NCBI GenBank assembly: GCA_963669415.2
Contig: CAXXPS010000002.1
Span: forward strand, 1,612,001 to 1,676,000
DNA: 64,000 nucleotides
Direction of reading: 5' to 3'
DNA from: JAWKWH01 sp963669415
GTDB lineage: Bacteria > Pseudomonadota > Alphaproteobacteria > Rhizobiales > Rhizobiaceae
Under the pieces are notes generated by a model. That model was not told where the DNA came from. It saw nothing but the letters and a program-made list of their open reading frames with translations, and did no database searches. Position 1 is the stretch's first letter. Every line of letters begins with the position of its first letter. A program made the translations under genes and the position numbers. Positions 17,273-27,014 of this stretch are shown piece by piece.

Positions 17273-17532
17273 CGCCATATGGAGGATATTGAACAGGAAT
17301 TCAACCAAAAAAGACGGCTCAAGCGAAAGTTTGATCTTCCGTGAAACAACAAGCCGTTGCTTGTGAACCACCGGTTTGCTGCAAAGTCCTTCGAACGTTT
17401 CGAAGCGATGCCGGAATGATCAATTGCAGCTGGTCGAAATGTGCCTCGGCAACAACCACAGACAGCATCTTCTTGCTTGACGTGGTTATCAGTAGAGGAA
17501 ATCGGGAATTACAGCGCCCCAAAGCGGATTGG

Positions 17533-17547
17533 TTAACGCCTTGTTTA
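17533..17547 (+). promoter_or_regulatory. CtrA-like binding site upstream of podJ
   Basis: TTAA-CGCCTTG-TTTA, one base from the CtrA consensus TTAA-N7-TTAA, about 185 bp before the podJ start. CtrA control of polarity genes is established in Caulobacter; here it is inferred from the motif only. Confidence 0.45.
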
Positions 17548-17731
17548 CTACGTTTGGGGGAATGTGGGCCCGTCTTTCACTCGTGGCCACATTGTTCTGC
17601 GTTACACGCGGTTGATTGATTCAGGAGATCGGCGGAATTACGCCTCGTTGCTCCCGGTTTGAAATCGGTCATTGCAACGAATCACATCCTGAAAATATCT
17701 TGAACGGCCGATATCAGGCCGGGATTGGCGA

Positions 17732-20700
17732 ATGGACGTGTCGATGCGCAAAAAAACATCCTATCTGGATTCCATCAACGAGGGGCGGCAGCGCCGTCCG
17801 CGCACATCGCTTGATGATCTAGACCGCACTTTACGTGGCTTGGAAGAGAAAATTGGCGGGGCGTCCGACAAGTCAAATCGCCGCAAGGAAAGCGCCGGTC
17901 CACGGGATCTGGCAAGCAAGTTCCGCAATCTGGCAACCGAAAGCGATCTGCCGTCTGGTGGAAATCAGGCCCACCCGGCCGGCGGCCGCCGCATGCCATC
18001 GGCCTCATCGTTCAAAACACTTGCGCAGGACATTGAATTTGCGCGCATCCAAGAGAAGAATGTAGCCGCTGTCGAATCGATCGCCATAGAACTGAAAGAG
18101 TTGCGAGACGAACTTCAAAACAAGATGACTTCCGGACTGCATCGTGAATTCGATGCGCTGCGCTCCGACATTGCGGAAACCTATCGGGCAGCGCAATCAG
18201 GGTACGATGCAAATGATTTGAGCGACGAAATCCAGCGGCTTTCCGACAATGTCAGATCATTGTCGGAGCGTCCAGAAGATGGTGGCATCAACCTGCTTCG
18301 CGCTGAGCTGGACGAAGTCAAGCACGCACTGGGCGCCTTGACGGCAGCCCAATCAGGTCACGACAAAATCAACTTGAGTGACGATATCCAGCGACTATCC
18401 GAAAATGTTCGGTCATTGTCTCAGCGCTCCGATGAAAGTGGCATCGACACGCTTCGGGCCGAGCTGGACGAAGTCAAGCACGCGCTGGGCGCCTTAACGG
18501 CAGCCCAATCAGGTCACGACAAAATCAACTTGAGTGACGATATCCAGCGACTATCCGAGAATATTCAGTCATTGTCTCAGCGCTCTGATGAAAGTGGCCT
18601 CGACATGCTTCGGGCCGAGTTCGAAGAGGTCAAGCGTGCACTTGGCGCATTGGCACGTGAGGATTCCATTCAGCAGATGTCCCAAAGGTGGGATGAAATG
18701 GACCGGAACTGGAGTACCAATTCGAACACTTCAGATCTGGCTGCGGATCCGGAGTTCCGAGCGCTCGCGGACAGGCTTGAGGACATCAGCAACGCCGTGA
18801 AAGCGTTGCCCAGTTCTTTGCCGATGGAATCGCTGGAAAGCAAACTGCAGGTCCTGGCGAGCGCGGTTGAACACCTGACACAAAAACAAGACCCGGTTTC
18901 TACTCAACATTACCAGATGATCGAACAACGCCTTGATGAAATAACGCGGGCAATTGTCGCGTCGTCGGTATCGGTCCAGGCAGCAGTGCCAAATACTGAA
19001 CCTCTGGAGCGAATTGAGGCCAGAATTTCTTCACTCGCCCAACAGATCGACGAGCTGATGGAGATCCAGCCCAATACCGACCTGCTCGATCGCATAAGCG
19101 GACTTGCGGAACGGGTTGAAAATATCGCTCAGAATTCCGGATCGTCGCCAGATGCCGTGGAGCGCCTCGCAGCGCAAATATCCGATCTGGCGAGCAAAGT
19201 GGACGCGGGGGCATTACAATCGGAACCGACGTCCGCGCTTCGCGATCTCGAGGAACGCTATGAGAATCTCGTCGCGGTACTTGAGCGTCACCAAGACACT
19301 AATGAACAACAGGGCCGGGCACTCATCGAGGATCTCGAGACAAGGCTTGATGCGGTAGCGAAACATTCCACAAACAGAGAATCAAACCCGGGTGAGAGCG
19401 ATGCCATTATCCGGGCAATGGATGCCCGTTTCAACGAGTTGGCCTTGCACTTTGAATCCACGGTCAACCGCAATTCCGATGAAACGGGGCTACAAAACCT
19501 GGAAGCGCGCCTGGCGGATATCACCAAGCGGCTGGACAGCACTACACCTGCCGCAAGTTCGATCAATGCAGACCTCATCAGCAATCTTGAAAGCCAGGTT
19601 GCCAATCTCACCAACTATCTTGAGAGGCCGGATACGGTCATTCCTGATCAACCTGATCTTTCTCCGAGAATTCAGGAGATTGAGCATTCTCTTGCCGCAA
19701 CTCGCGAGCAGATTCTGACCACCGCCAGGGAAGCAGCCGAGCAGGCCATACTTTCCCTGCCGACCGGACCGGCGGACGGTCAGGCTGCGGCGGCGCTGAC
19801 AAAGGATCTAAAGTCACTGGAGGAACTCACGCGAACTTCCGATGAACGGAACAACCGGACGTTCGAAGCCATCCATGACACGCTGCTGAAGGTTGTCGAC
19901 CGGCTTGGATCACTGGAGGCCGCTTCGGTGCAGCTTCAGACCGGTGGGGGTGAGCAGAAAGCTCAAGCCTCACAGCCGGTGCCGGAAATTTCAAGTGCGC
20001 CGGCAATCGATCCGTCCCATGCGGATTTCGAAATGAGCGAGCAGGGTTTGGATGCTCAATACGAAGACGGAGTTGGATCATCGACGCCTGCCGAGGCCGC
20101 TGCATGGGCTGCTCAGACGCCGGTTGATGAAGATTTCGAGGCCGAACAGCACGGCGCAGGCTCGACAAAGAAATCCATGCTCGGCGGCCTGACCCGGGCC
20201 TTGAAGGGGCGGGCCGCGGCACCCGGGATGACCGAAGCCGACGGTCTACCGGACCAAACGGCCAACGAGCAGCAAACGGGCGAAGAACATCACTCCTACG
20301 ATGCGAATACTCCGCTGGAGCCCGGTTCCGGTGCGCCTGATCTCGGTTCGATCATGGCGCGCGTCAACGAAGAAAAGAACGGCGCTGCGCATGGGCAAGG
20401 CGTGGATCCGGCCAAATCCGATTTCATCGCTGCAGCAAGACGCGCCGCGCAAGCCGCGGCAGCTGAAGCAGAAGTCAATCGGGCAAGAGCGGAAACCGGA
20501 CGCTCTGGAGCGCGCTTCAATGTCATGGGCGCCCTTCAACAAAAGCGCAAGCCGATCCTGATCGGTGCCAGCGTACTGTTAATTGCATTGGCCGGAGTTC
20601 AGCTGGGCAAGGCATTTCTAGGCGGATCTGAGCCGACCGAGGTGGCTGTGACGGCCCCATCGGCCGCTGACGCTCCCAATCCGGTCGAGATGACAACGGA

Positions 20701-21778
20701 TCCGGCCCTTGATGAGGACCAGCAGACCGTAGAGACCGAGGTCAATCCTGCTGTCAGGGTGGTTGAGACGACGGAACCACCGGCGCCATTGCCGGCAGAA
20801 GGTAATCCGATCGAAGCCGGTAACGCCGCACTTGATGGCGACGCCAACAGGCCTGTCGAGCCAGCGATTGATCAACGCAAAACAAATGAAATTACCATCG
20901 CAGCGGCGCCCAAAGCTACAATCGAGGCGGTTCCCGTTGAGGCAGGGCCGGTTGCGCTGCGTGAGGCGGCCCAGGCCGGCGATGCCAAGGCACTCTACGA
21001 ACTCGGCAACAGATACGCCGAAGGGCGAGGCGTAAAGTCTGATCTGGCGGAAGCGGCCAAGTGGTATCAGTCGTCCGCAGACCTCGGATTTGCTCCTGCG
21101 CAGTATCGGATCGGAAACTTCCACGAAAAGGGACTTGGCCTCGAGCGCGATCCCGGCCAAGCGATGACCTGGTATCAGCTCGCCGCAGAGCAGGGCAATG
21201 CTAGCGCTATGCATAATTTGGCGGTTCTCTTCGCCATGGGTGCAGGTGGACAACCCGACAATGAAGCAGCTGCGCGCTGGTTTGAGAAAGCCGCAGAACT
21301 TGGTGTTAAAGACAGCCAATTCAATCTTGGCATCCTCTCGGCCAAGGGTGTCGGGATGGAGCAGGATCTTGAAGCATCGTACAAGTGGTTCGCGCTTGCC
21401 GCAAAAACAGGCGACAAGGATGCCGGAACCAAGCGTGATGAAATTGCCAATGCACTGCGTCCAGAACAACTGTCCAAAGCGCGGGCTTCAGTAGAGCTGT
21501 GGAAGGCGAAGCCGATTGACGAGGCAGTAAACGCGGTTGACGTGCCTGCCGAATGGAAAGAAGACAGCGCCAAAACCGCCGGTGTTGATGTCAAAAAGGC
21601 GGTCCGCAACATCCAGGCCATTTTGAACAACAATGGCTACAACGCCGGGCCGGCGGATGGCGTGATGGGAGCCAAGACCAAGGCCGCTATTGCCGCATTC
21701 CAGAAGGACAACGGCATGGCTGCAACCGGCGAAGTGGACGAAGCTCTGGTCAAGGCTCTCTTGAGCAAGAATCCGTAG
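17732..21778 (+). CDS. podJ: PodJ-type polar organelle development protein
   Basis: A 1348-residue polarity scaffold. The N-terminus carries the PodJ signature SLDDLDRTLRGLEEKI (about residues 26-41). Long coiled-coil segments rich in L, E and R cover about 90-730, followed by an acidic, Pro/Ala-rich linker. One transmembrane helix (KPILIGASVLLIALAGVQL, about 940-960) puts the rest in the periplasm: several Sel1 repeats (about 1074-1231, ALYELGNRYAEGRGV and relatives) and a C-terminal peptidoglycan-binding domain (about 1286-1345, GYNAGPADGVMGAKTKAAI). In Agrobacterium the orthologue marks the growth pole and its loss disturbs division. A 52-residue repeat is duplicated at 18198-18650. Confidence 0.9.
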   Translation: MDVSMRKKTSYLDSINEGRQRRPRTSLDDLDRTLRGLEEKIGGASDKSNRRKESAGPRDLASKFRNLATESDLPSGGNQAHPAGGRRMPSASSFKTLAQDIEFARIQEKNVAAVESIAIELKELRDELQNKMTSGLHREFDALRSDIAETYRAAQSGYDANDLSDEIQRLSDNVRSLSERPEDGGINLLRAELDEVKHALGALTAAQSGHDKINLSDDIQRLSENVRSLSQRSDESGIDTLRAELDEVKHALGALTAAQSGHDKINLSDDIQRLSENIQSLSQRSDESGLDMLRAEFEEVKRALGALAREDSIQQMSQRWDEMDRNWSTNSNTSDLAADPEFRALADRLEDISNAVKALPSSLPMESLESKLQVLASAVEHLTQKQDPVSTQHYQMIEQRLDEITRAIVASSVSVQAAVPNTEPLERIEARISSLAQQIDELMEIQPNTDLLDRISGLAERVENIAQNSGSSPDAVERLAAQISDLASKVDAGALQSEPTSALRDLEERYENLVAVLERHQDTNEQQGRALIEDLETRLDAVAKHSTNRESNPGESDAIIRAMDARFNELALHFESTVNRNSDETGLQNLEARLADITKRLDSTTPAASSINADLISNLESQVANLTNYLERPDTVIPDQPDLSPRIQEIEHSLAATREQILTTAREAAEQAILSLPTGPADGQAAAALTKDLKSLEELTRTSDERNNRTFEAIHDTLLKVVDRLGSLEAASVQLQTGGGEQKAQASQPVPEISSAPAIDPSHADFEMSEQGLDAQYEDGVGSSTPAEAAAWAAQTPVDEDFEAEQHGAGSTKKSMLGGLTRALKGRAAAPGMTEADGLPDQTANEQQTGEEHHSYDANTPLEPGSGAPDLGSIMARVNEEKNGAAHGQGVDPAKSDFIAAARRAAQAAAAEAEVNRARAETGRSGARFNVMGALQQKRKPILIGASVLLIALAGVQLGKAFLGGSEPTEVAVTAPSAADAPNPVEMTTDPALDEDQQTVETEVNPAVRVVETTEPPAPLPAEGNPIEAGNAALDGDANRPVEPAIDQRKTNEITIAAAPKATIEAVPVEAGPVALREAAQAGDAKALYELGNRYAEGRGVKSDLAEAAKWYQSSADLGFAPAQYRIGNFHEKGLGLERDPGQAMTWYQLAAEQGNASAMHNLAVLFAMGAGGQPDNEAAARWFEKAAELGVKDSQFNLGILSAKGVGMEQDLEASYKWFALAAKTGDKDAGTKRDEIANALRPEQLSKARASVELWKAKPIDEAVNAVDVPAEWKEDSAKTAGVDVKKAVRNIQAILNNNGYNAGPADGVMGAKTKAAIAAFQKDNGMAATGEVDEALVKALLSKNP
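18198..18650 (+). repeat. Tandem 156-bp repeats inside podJ
   Basis: Three in-frame copies of a 52-codon unit (AQSG..., LSDDIQRLSENVRSLSQR, RAELDEVKHALGALTA). The unit GAGCTGGACGAAGTC recurs at 18305 and 18461 and, diverged, at 18617, always 156 bp apart. The second and third LSDD blocks are almost identical at DNA level, the first has drifted. This points to recent unequal duplication in the coiled-coil region. Confidence 0.85.
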
Positions 21779-21937
21779 AATCAGGTTTTGGAGCTAAAAA
21801 CGGGACCGCCAGGCCCATTTTGTTCACTTTGATGGCGGTCAAGGTTTGACAGCAAGCTTATATCGGCGCATGAGAAATTGCAGATCAGTTTCTCTGTTCT
21901 CTAGACATTTGCTCGATTTCGAAAGCCGGGTCCACGG

Positions 21938-22861
21938 GTGGGTATTTATCTCCCGATCGCCGAATTGTCGGTCAACATGTTCGTTCTGCTGGCCATGGGC
22001 GCAGCAGTCGGCTTTTTGTCGGGCATGTTCGGCGTTGGCGGCGGTTTCCTCATTACACCACTGCTGATCTTCTACAACATCCCACCTGCAGTGGCGGTTG
22101 CAACCGGGGCCAATCAGGTCATCGCGTCGTCATTCTCCGGTGCGCTGGCGCATATGAGACGAGGCACATTGGATTTCAAACTTGGAACCGTGCTTCTTGT
22201 CGGGGGAATATTCGGATCGACAATCGGTGTGTATATTTTCGCGCTGTTGCGGGAAGTCGGCCAACTCGATCTGATCATCTCACTGATGTATGTCGGCTTT
22301 TTGGGAATTGTCGGCGGCCTGATGCTCGTTGAAAGCGTCAGGGCTCTGCAAAAAGCCAAGAGCGGGCAGACTGCAAGTCTCAGAAAACCAGGCCAGCATA
22401 ACTGGATCCATCGGCTTCCCTTCAAGATGCGGTTTCGCGCATCGAAGCTGTTTGTCAGCGTGATTCCGGTTCTTGCGTTGGGTGCAGTGATCGGGTTTCT
22501 CGCATCCATAATGGGCGTCGGCGGCGGGTTCATCATGGTTCCGGCGCTGATTTACCTGCTGAAAGTGCCGACAAATGTCGTCATAGGAACGTCTCTGTTC
22601 CAGATTATTTTCGTTGCTGCCTTTACGACGATCATTCACTCTTCGACAAACCAGACGGTGGATGTAGTGCTGGCAGTGCTTCTGATGCTGGGCGGGGTCG
22701 CGGGCGCGCAATACGGCGCGAAGGCAGGCCAGCGCCTGCGAGGTGAGCAGTTAAGGGCATTGTTGGCACTTCTCGTTCTCGCCGTGGCACTCAGGCTCGC
22801 ATTCGATCTGTTCGTTCAACCCGCTGACCTTTACTCGATTTCGCTTGCGGGGGTCGCATGA
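21938..22861 (+). CDS. TauE/SafE family sulfite/organic anion exporter-like permease
   Basis: A 307-residue inner-membrane protein with about eight hydrophobic segments. The two halves each carry the TauE signature: GFLSGMFGVGGGFLITPLL near the start and GFLASIMGVGGGFIMVPALIYL in the second half, the internal duplication expected of this family. The GTG at 21938 gives GIYLPIAELSVNMF, a conserved N-terminus in relatives. Substrates in the family include sulfite, sulfoacetate and other small anions; none can be chosen here. It overlaps the next gene by 4 bp (ATGA), so the two are translationally coupled. Confidence 0.9.
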   Translation: MGIYLPIAELSVNMFVLLAMGAAVGFLSGMFGVGGGFLITPLLIFYNIPPAVAVATGANQVIASSFSGALAHMRRGTLDFKLGTVLLVGGIFGSTIGVYIFALLREVGQLDLIISLMYVGFLGIVGGLMLVESVRALQKAKSGQTASLRKPGQHNWIHRLPFKMRFRASKLFVSVIPVLALGAVIGFLASIMGVGGGFIMVPALIYLLKVPTNVVIGTSLFQIIFVAAFTTIIHSSTNQTVDVVLAVLLMLGGVAGAQYGAKAGQRLRGEQLRALLALLVLAVALRLAFDLFVQPADLYSISLAGVA

Positions 22862-23631
22862 TGAACCGCCTCGCAGGTCTCATGTTCCTGGCCGTTCTGT
22901 GGAGCGGTTTGGCGAATGCCCAACCGGCGGATCCGGAAAGCATCGAAGTCGGCCTATCGACCGACCGGATTGCCATCACGGCTGACTTCAGCGGCGCTGA
23001 CCTGACCATATTTGGTGCGCTGGACAATGCCGATCCACTGCTCGCTCGGCAGGGAAGGTATGACGTGATTGTGGTTTTGCAGGGTCCTGCTGCCGCAACG
23101 GTGGTCCGCCGCAAAGAGCGGGTGTTCGGCGTGTGGATCAACCGCCGATCACAGACTTTCCAGAACGTGCCGATCTCCTACTCACTTGCTACGACCCGTG
23201 CCATCCAGGACATCGCGGACAGTGAGAGTTTTTCGCGCCTCTCGCTTGGCATCAACAATATTCATCTCAAGTCTGAAAGTGGCGCGATTGGCGCTTCCGA
23301 GTTCAGCGAAGCGTTGAGGGAGCGGAAGCGGGATTCCGGTCTCTACAGCGAACGAATTGGCGGAGTTCAGTTTCTTTCCCAGAGTTTGTTCCGCGCTACG
23401 CTGTCCCTGCCACCAACTGTACCTGTCGGCACCCATCGGGCTCGTGCATTCCTGTTCAAGAATGGCGTCTTCCTGAAAGAAACCTCTGCGCCGCTTCTGA
23501 TTTTGAAGTCCGGACTGGAAGACGCTATATATCAGGCAGCGCACAGCTACAGCTTCTTTTACGGTGTGGGAGCTGTGCTCATTGCAATGCTGATCGGATG
23601 GTTGGGGCGCATTATCTTCCGGCGGGATTGA
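22858..23631 (+). CDS. TIGR02186 family membrane-anchored protein
   Basis: A 257-residue protein with a cleavable signal peptide (LAGLMFLAVLWSGLANA), a periplasmic beta-rich domain starting SIEVGLSTDRIAITADFSGADLTIFGAL, and one C-terminal transmembrane helix (FFYGVGAVLIAMLIGWLGRIIF). This is the layout of TIGR02186, a family usually encoded directly after a TauE-like permease, as here. The role is unknown; an accessory subunit on the periplasmic face of the permease is inferred from the persistent pairing and coupling. Confidence 0.88.
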   Translation: MMNRLAGLMFLAVLWSGLANAQPADPESIEVGLSTDRIAITADFSGADLTIFGALDNADPLLARQGRYDVIVVLQGPAAATVVRRKERVFGVWINRRSQTFQNVPISYSLATTRAIQDIADSESFSRLSLGINNIHLKSESGAIGASEFSEALRERKRDSGLYSERIGGVQFLSQSLFRATLSLPPTVPVGTHRARAFLFKNGVFLKETSAPLLILKSGLEDAIYQAAHSYSFFYGVGAVLIAMLIGWLGRIIFRRD

Positions 23632-23674
23632 TGTAAGAGGCCGCAAGCCGCCTCCTGCCGAAGATTTTTCCTAA

Positions 23675-24436
23675 TTATGCGCGATGGCGGGATCTCTCCT
23701 TGACGATACATGATCGATCGGGAACCAAATGAGCTGCCGGGATGGGATAAATTCGCCTGTCGCCGAGCAACAGAGCCTGCATCCGCGACCAATCGAATAG
23801 CGATTCGTATGCCGGCGCGAGCACATTCAGCGAACCCGTGAAGGCGCCAAATGCCGGCATGATCAGCCGGGTTCCGTCGCACGCGAAGCAATTGCGGCGT
23901 ACGGTACGTCCGCGACGAAATATGCGCGCGGCGGGGTGAAGATGACCCGATATCTCTCCAGGAACGCTATTAGCGTGCGGCTCATGGCGAAAGGCCAATC
24001 CACCGATTGCCAGTTCGTCGGCGAAAAATCCCGGCAATCTTGTTGGGGCCGATGGGTCGTGGTTGCCGGAAATCCAGCACCAATCCCGGCCTTCTTCCAC
24101 GCGAAGAATCTCTTCATAAATTTCGTCAGGGATGCGGTCATGACCGTAGTCATCGTGAAAATTGTCCCCCAGGCAGACGACAATTGACGGATTATAGTCT
24201 TCGACGACGCGTGCAACACGACCAAGTGTTTCATGCGTATCGTATGGCGGCACAAACGACCCGCGCCTGGCGAATGACGATCCCTTCTCGAAATGAAGGT
24301 CGGAGAATATTAACAGCCTGTGGCCAGGCACATAAGCTGCGCCCCGCCAGTCGCACAGAATTTCCACCCCTTGAACGTCTATGGAGTATATTCCTGTCCG
24401 ATCGCTGTCAGTTTTCTGGCCTTGCACACCGGTCAT
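23675..24436 (-). CDS. pdeM: Ligase-associated DNA damage response endonuclease PdeM
   Basis: A 253-residue calcineurin-like metallophosphoesterase. All metal-binding motifs are visible: FSDLHFEKG, CLGDNFHDDYG, ISGNHDP and ISGHLHP. The family belongs to a widespread bacterial four-gene set with Lhr helicase, a beta-CASP-type exonuclease and an ATP-dependent ligase. It is translationally coupled to the helicase gene (4-bp overlap). Nuclease activity on damaged or structured DNA is expected from family and context. Confidence 0.92.
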   Translation of the reverse strand: MTGVQGQKTDSDRTGIYSIDVQGVEILCDWRGAAYVPGHRLLIFSDLHFEKGSSFARRGSFVPPYDTHETLGRVARVVEDYNPSIVVCLGDNFHDDYGHDRIPDEIYEEILRVEEGRDWCWISGNHDPSAPTRLPGFFADELAIGGLAFRHEPHANSVPGEISGHLHPAARIFRRGRTVRRNCFACDGTRLIMPAFGAFTGSLNVLAPAYESLFDWSRMQALLLGDRRIYPIPAAHLVPDRSCIVKERSRHRA

Positions 24437-26955
24437 TGTGAACCCAAAAGCTCGTCCATTTCCATCACCAACTCTTCCAAAAGTGCGTCATTGGCGCTGC
24501 CGACAACAGATTCCTTGCCGATTTCCAGCATCACCGGAACGGCAAGCGGAGAAATCTCATCCAGATCCTTATGCACGATTCGGTCAGGAATGCGCGACAA
24601 CATTTCGGCCAAGCGGCGCACATCAAGCAATCCGGCCGCTGCATCCGTGCGGGTTGCCTGCAACAGGATGTGATCGGGCTCATGGCTCCGCAACACATCA
24701 TAAATCAAATCCGCAGATACGGTCATCTGCCGTCCGCTTTTCTCCTTGCCCGGGTGGCGCTTTTCGATCAACCCGGCGATCAAGGCGCAATTGCGAAATG
24801 TTCGTTTGAGCAGCCAGCTTTCGGCAAGCCAGGCCTCCAGATCGTCGCCAAGCATGTCCTCATCGAGTAGTTCGCGAAGTGGGTATTCACCGTTGCGAAA
24901 CATGCGACCCATATCACGCAGCGCCCACACAGAAAGAGCATAGTCTGTGGCGACAAAGCCCAATGGCCGTGCGCCCGCGCGTTCGAGCCTTTTGGTCAGC
25001 AGCATGCCAAGTGTCTGATGGGCCAATCGGCCTTCAAATGGATACATGACCATGTAATAGCGCTCGGCTCGGGGAAATGTTTCAACCAAAAGTTCATCCC
25101 GGGCCGGCAACGCCGAAAACTGCTGCTGCAATTTGAGCCATCCGGAGACTTGTGGCGGAAGCGATTGCCATCGACCAGGTTCGGCCAGCATCTTGCGGAC
25201 GGTATCGGCCAGGTAGGTTGAAAGCGGGAATTTTCCTCCCGCATAATAGGGCACTTTGGCGTCAACGCCCGGGGCATTGGATGCAAAGCACTGATTTTCC
25301 CGAATTCCCTCGAACCGCAGAACCTTGCCGGCAAACAGAAATGTGTCACCCGGACTTAATGCTTCCAGGAACGTTTCTTCGATCTTGCCGAGTACAGGGC
25401 CGCCGCGAACATTGCCGCCTCTTCCACGATGACGGGTCAGGCGCACATTCAACACCGGAGCCTCGATGATGGTACCGACATTGAGCCGGTACTGCTGGGC
25501 GACCTTCGGGTTTGATATCCGCCAGAGGCCATCGGTTGTTTTGCGTATGCGGGCGTATCGCTCGTATGTCTTGAGCGCATAGCCACCGGTCGCGACAAAT
25601 TCGACAACCCGGTCAAATGTCTTTCGATCGAGCTTCGAATAGGGCTCGGCTGTGGTGACTTCGCCATAAAGAGCGTCAGCATCGAATGGGGCAGCACAAG
25701 CCGTCCCCAACACGTGCTGGGCGAGCACATCAATAGCGCCATCGAGCAAGGCCGGAGTGTCTTGCGCACCCTCTGTACTCGCCTCAAGCGCAGCCCGGCA
25801 TTCCAGCACTTCAAATCGGTTGGCAGGAACCAGTATGGCCTTGCTGGGTTCATCCATTCGGTGATTTGAGCGCCCGATACGCTGGGCAAGCCGGCTTGCG
25901 CCCTTGGGAGCACCCACATGAATGACAAGATCAACATCGCCCCAGTCGATGCCCAGATCAAGCGTCGAAGTCGCGACTATGGCGCGGAGACTGTTTGCCT
26001 CCATCGCCTTTTCAACCCGCCTGCGCTGGCCTGCGTCGAGCGAACCATGGTGCAATGCAATGGGCAGGTTGTCATCATTGGCCCGCCATAATTCCTGGAA
26101 CAGCAACTCGGCCTGGCTGCGGGTATTAACAAAGAGAAGGGTCGTTTTGTGTGCAAGGATTGCCCGGTAGATATCAGGCACGGCGTAACGAGCTGAATGG
26201 CCTGACCATGGAACCCTGTTAGCCGAATCCAGTATCGAGATCTCAGGCTTGACCCCACCCGACACGGTGACAAGACGAGCAAAGGCATCCCGGGAGTTTT
26301 GCGGCACCAGCCACCTGCACAACGATTGTGGATCGGCCACCGTTGCCGATAATCCGATTGTCTGGAGTTCGGGTTGGAGCGATCGCAATCTCGCGAGACC
26401 AAGCGCAAGCAAATGGCCGCGCTTGGAGGTAACCAGCGAATGCAACTCGTCGAAAATGCAGTATTTCAATCCGGCAAAGAACCGGCCTGCTTCCCTGCTT
26501 GCGATTAACAGCGCCAACTGTTCCGGTGTTGTCAGCAGGATATCCGGTGGATTGAGTTTTTGGCGTTGCCTTTTGTGAACCGGCGTATCACCGCTTCGGG
26601 TTTCCAGGGATATTTTTAATCCGATCTCATCGACCGGCATCTGCAGATTGCGGTGTATGTCGACCGCCAGAGCCTTCAAAGGCGATATGTAGAGTGTGTG
26701 AACGCCCCGAAAAGGCTCTCCCGGCTTGCGCTTTGGGCGTTGCGACAGGTCGATCAGGCTGGGCAGAAAGCCGGCAAGTGTCTTTCCCGCACCCGTTGGC
26801 GCAATGAGAAGTGACGATCGGCCTGCGGCAGCCTCGAACAGTAGCCTTTCCTGATGTTCGCGTAGTGTCCAGCCTCGCCCTGAAAACCAGTTTGAGAATC
26901 TTTCTGGCAGCAGAGTACGCCCTGGCGCTTGCAAAAGGTTCGGTATTTGTTCCAC
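24433..26955 (-). CDS. Ligase-associated DNA damage response DEXH-box helicase (Lhr-type)
   Basis: An 840-residue superfamily 2 helicase. The Walker A motif is APTGAGKT, motif II is DELH, motif III appears as GLSATV, and motif VI as AQRIGRSNH. The C-terminal third matches the Lhr core (winged helix, beta-barrel and DUF4145-like parts) without the long Lhr extension. In the family such proteins translocate 3'-5' on single-stranded DNA and unwind DNA or RNA:DNA hybrids. Translation begins at a GTG at 26955 after AGGGA. It is divergent from the exonuclease-ligase pair, 59 bp away, so the four genes probably share one bidirectional promoter region. Confidence 0.94.
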   Translation of the reverse strand: MEQIPNLLQAPGRTLLPERFSNWFSGRGWTLREHQERLLFEAAAGRSSLLIAPTGAGKTLAGFLPSLIDLSQRPKRKPGEPFRGVHTLYISPLKALAVDIHRNLQMPVDEIGLKISLETRSGDTPVHKRQRQKLNPPDILLTTPEQLALLIASREAGRFFAGLKYCIFDELHSLVTSKRGHLLALGLARLRSLQPELQTIGLSATVADPQSLCRWLVPQNSRDAFARLVTVSGGVKPEISILDSANRVPWSGHSARYAVPDIYRAILAHKTTLLFVNTRSQAELLFQELWRANDDNLPIALHHGSLDAGQRRRVEKAMEANSLRAIVATSTLDLGIDWGDVDLVIHVGAPKGASRLAQRIGRSNHRMDEPSKAILVPANRFEVLECRAALEASTEGAQDTPALLDGAIDVLAQHVLGTACAAPFDADALYGEVTTAEPYSKLDRKTFDRVVEFVATGGYALKTYERYARIRKTTDGLWRISNPKVAQQYRLNVGTIIEAPVLNVRLTRHRGRGGNVRGGPVLGKIEETFLEALSPGDTFLFAGKVLRFEGIRENQCFASNAPGVDAKVPYYAGGKFPLSTYLADTVRKMLAEPGRWQSLPPQVSGWLKLQQQFSALPARDELLVETFPRAERYYMVMYPFEGRLAHQTLGMLLTKRLERAGARPLGFVATDYALSVWALRDMGRMFRNGEYPLRELLDEDMLGDDLEAWLAESWLLKRTFRNCALIAGLIEKRHPGKEKSGRQMTVSADLIYDVLRSHEPDHILLQATRTDAAAGLLDVRRLAEMLSRIPDRIVHKDLDEISPLAVPVMLEIGKESVVGSANDALLEELVMEMDELLGSQ

Positions 26956-27014
26956 AACATATCCCTAATCCGCTTGCTGAAATTCGCCAAGCCAAAATGA
27001 AGGACAAACTTTAA

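Larger units (their letters stand above)
17140..17731. other. 592-bp intergenic region between merR and podJ
   Basis: Divergent regulatory region with no credible gene; a 92-codon reading at 17341-17619 has no family features. It holds the MerR-like palindrome at 17257, a perfect 7-3-7 palindrome CTTCGAA-CGT-TTCGAAG at 17389-17405, a CtrA-like site at 17533-17547, and GANTC methylation sites at 17618 and near 17676. This array of elements suits a cell-cycle-controlled gene such as podJ. Confidence 0.6.

Noticed and set aside
17341..17619. 92-codon plus-strand reading in the merR-podJ gap
   Set aside because: No ribosome-binding site and no family features; overlaps the palindrome and the CtrA-like site.
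20618..21469. 283-codon minus-strand reading opposite podJ
   Set aside because: Antisense to the Sel1 region; no family features.
21804..21840. GACCGCCA/TGGCGGTC inverted repeat after podJ as terminator
   Set aside because: The loop is 21 bases and no U tract follows; not convincing as a terminator.
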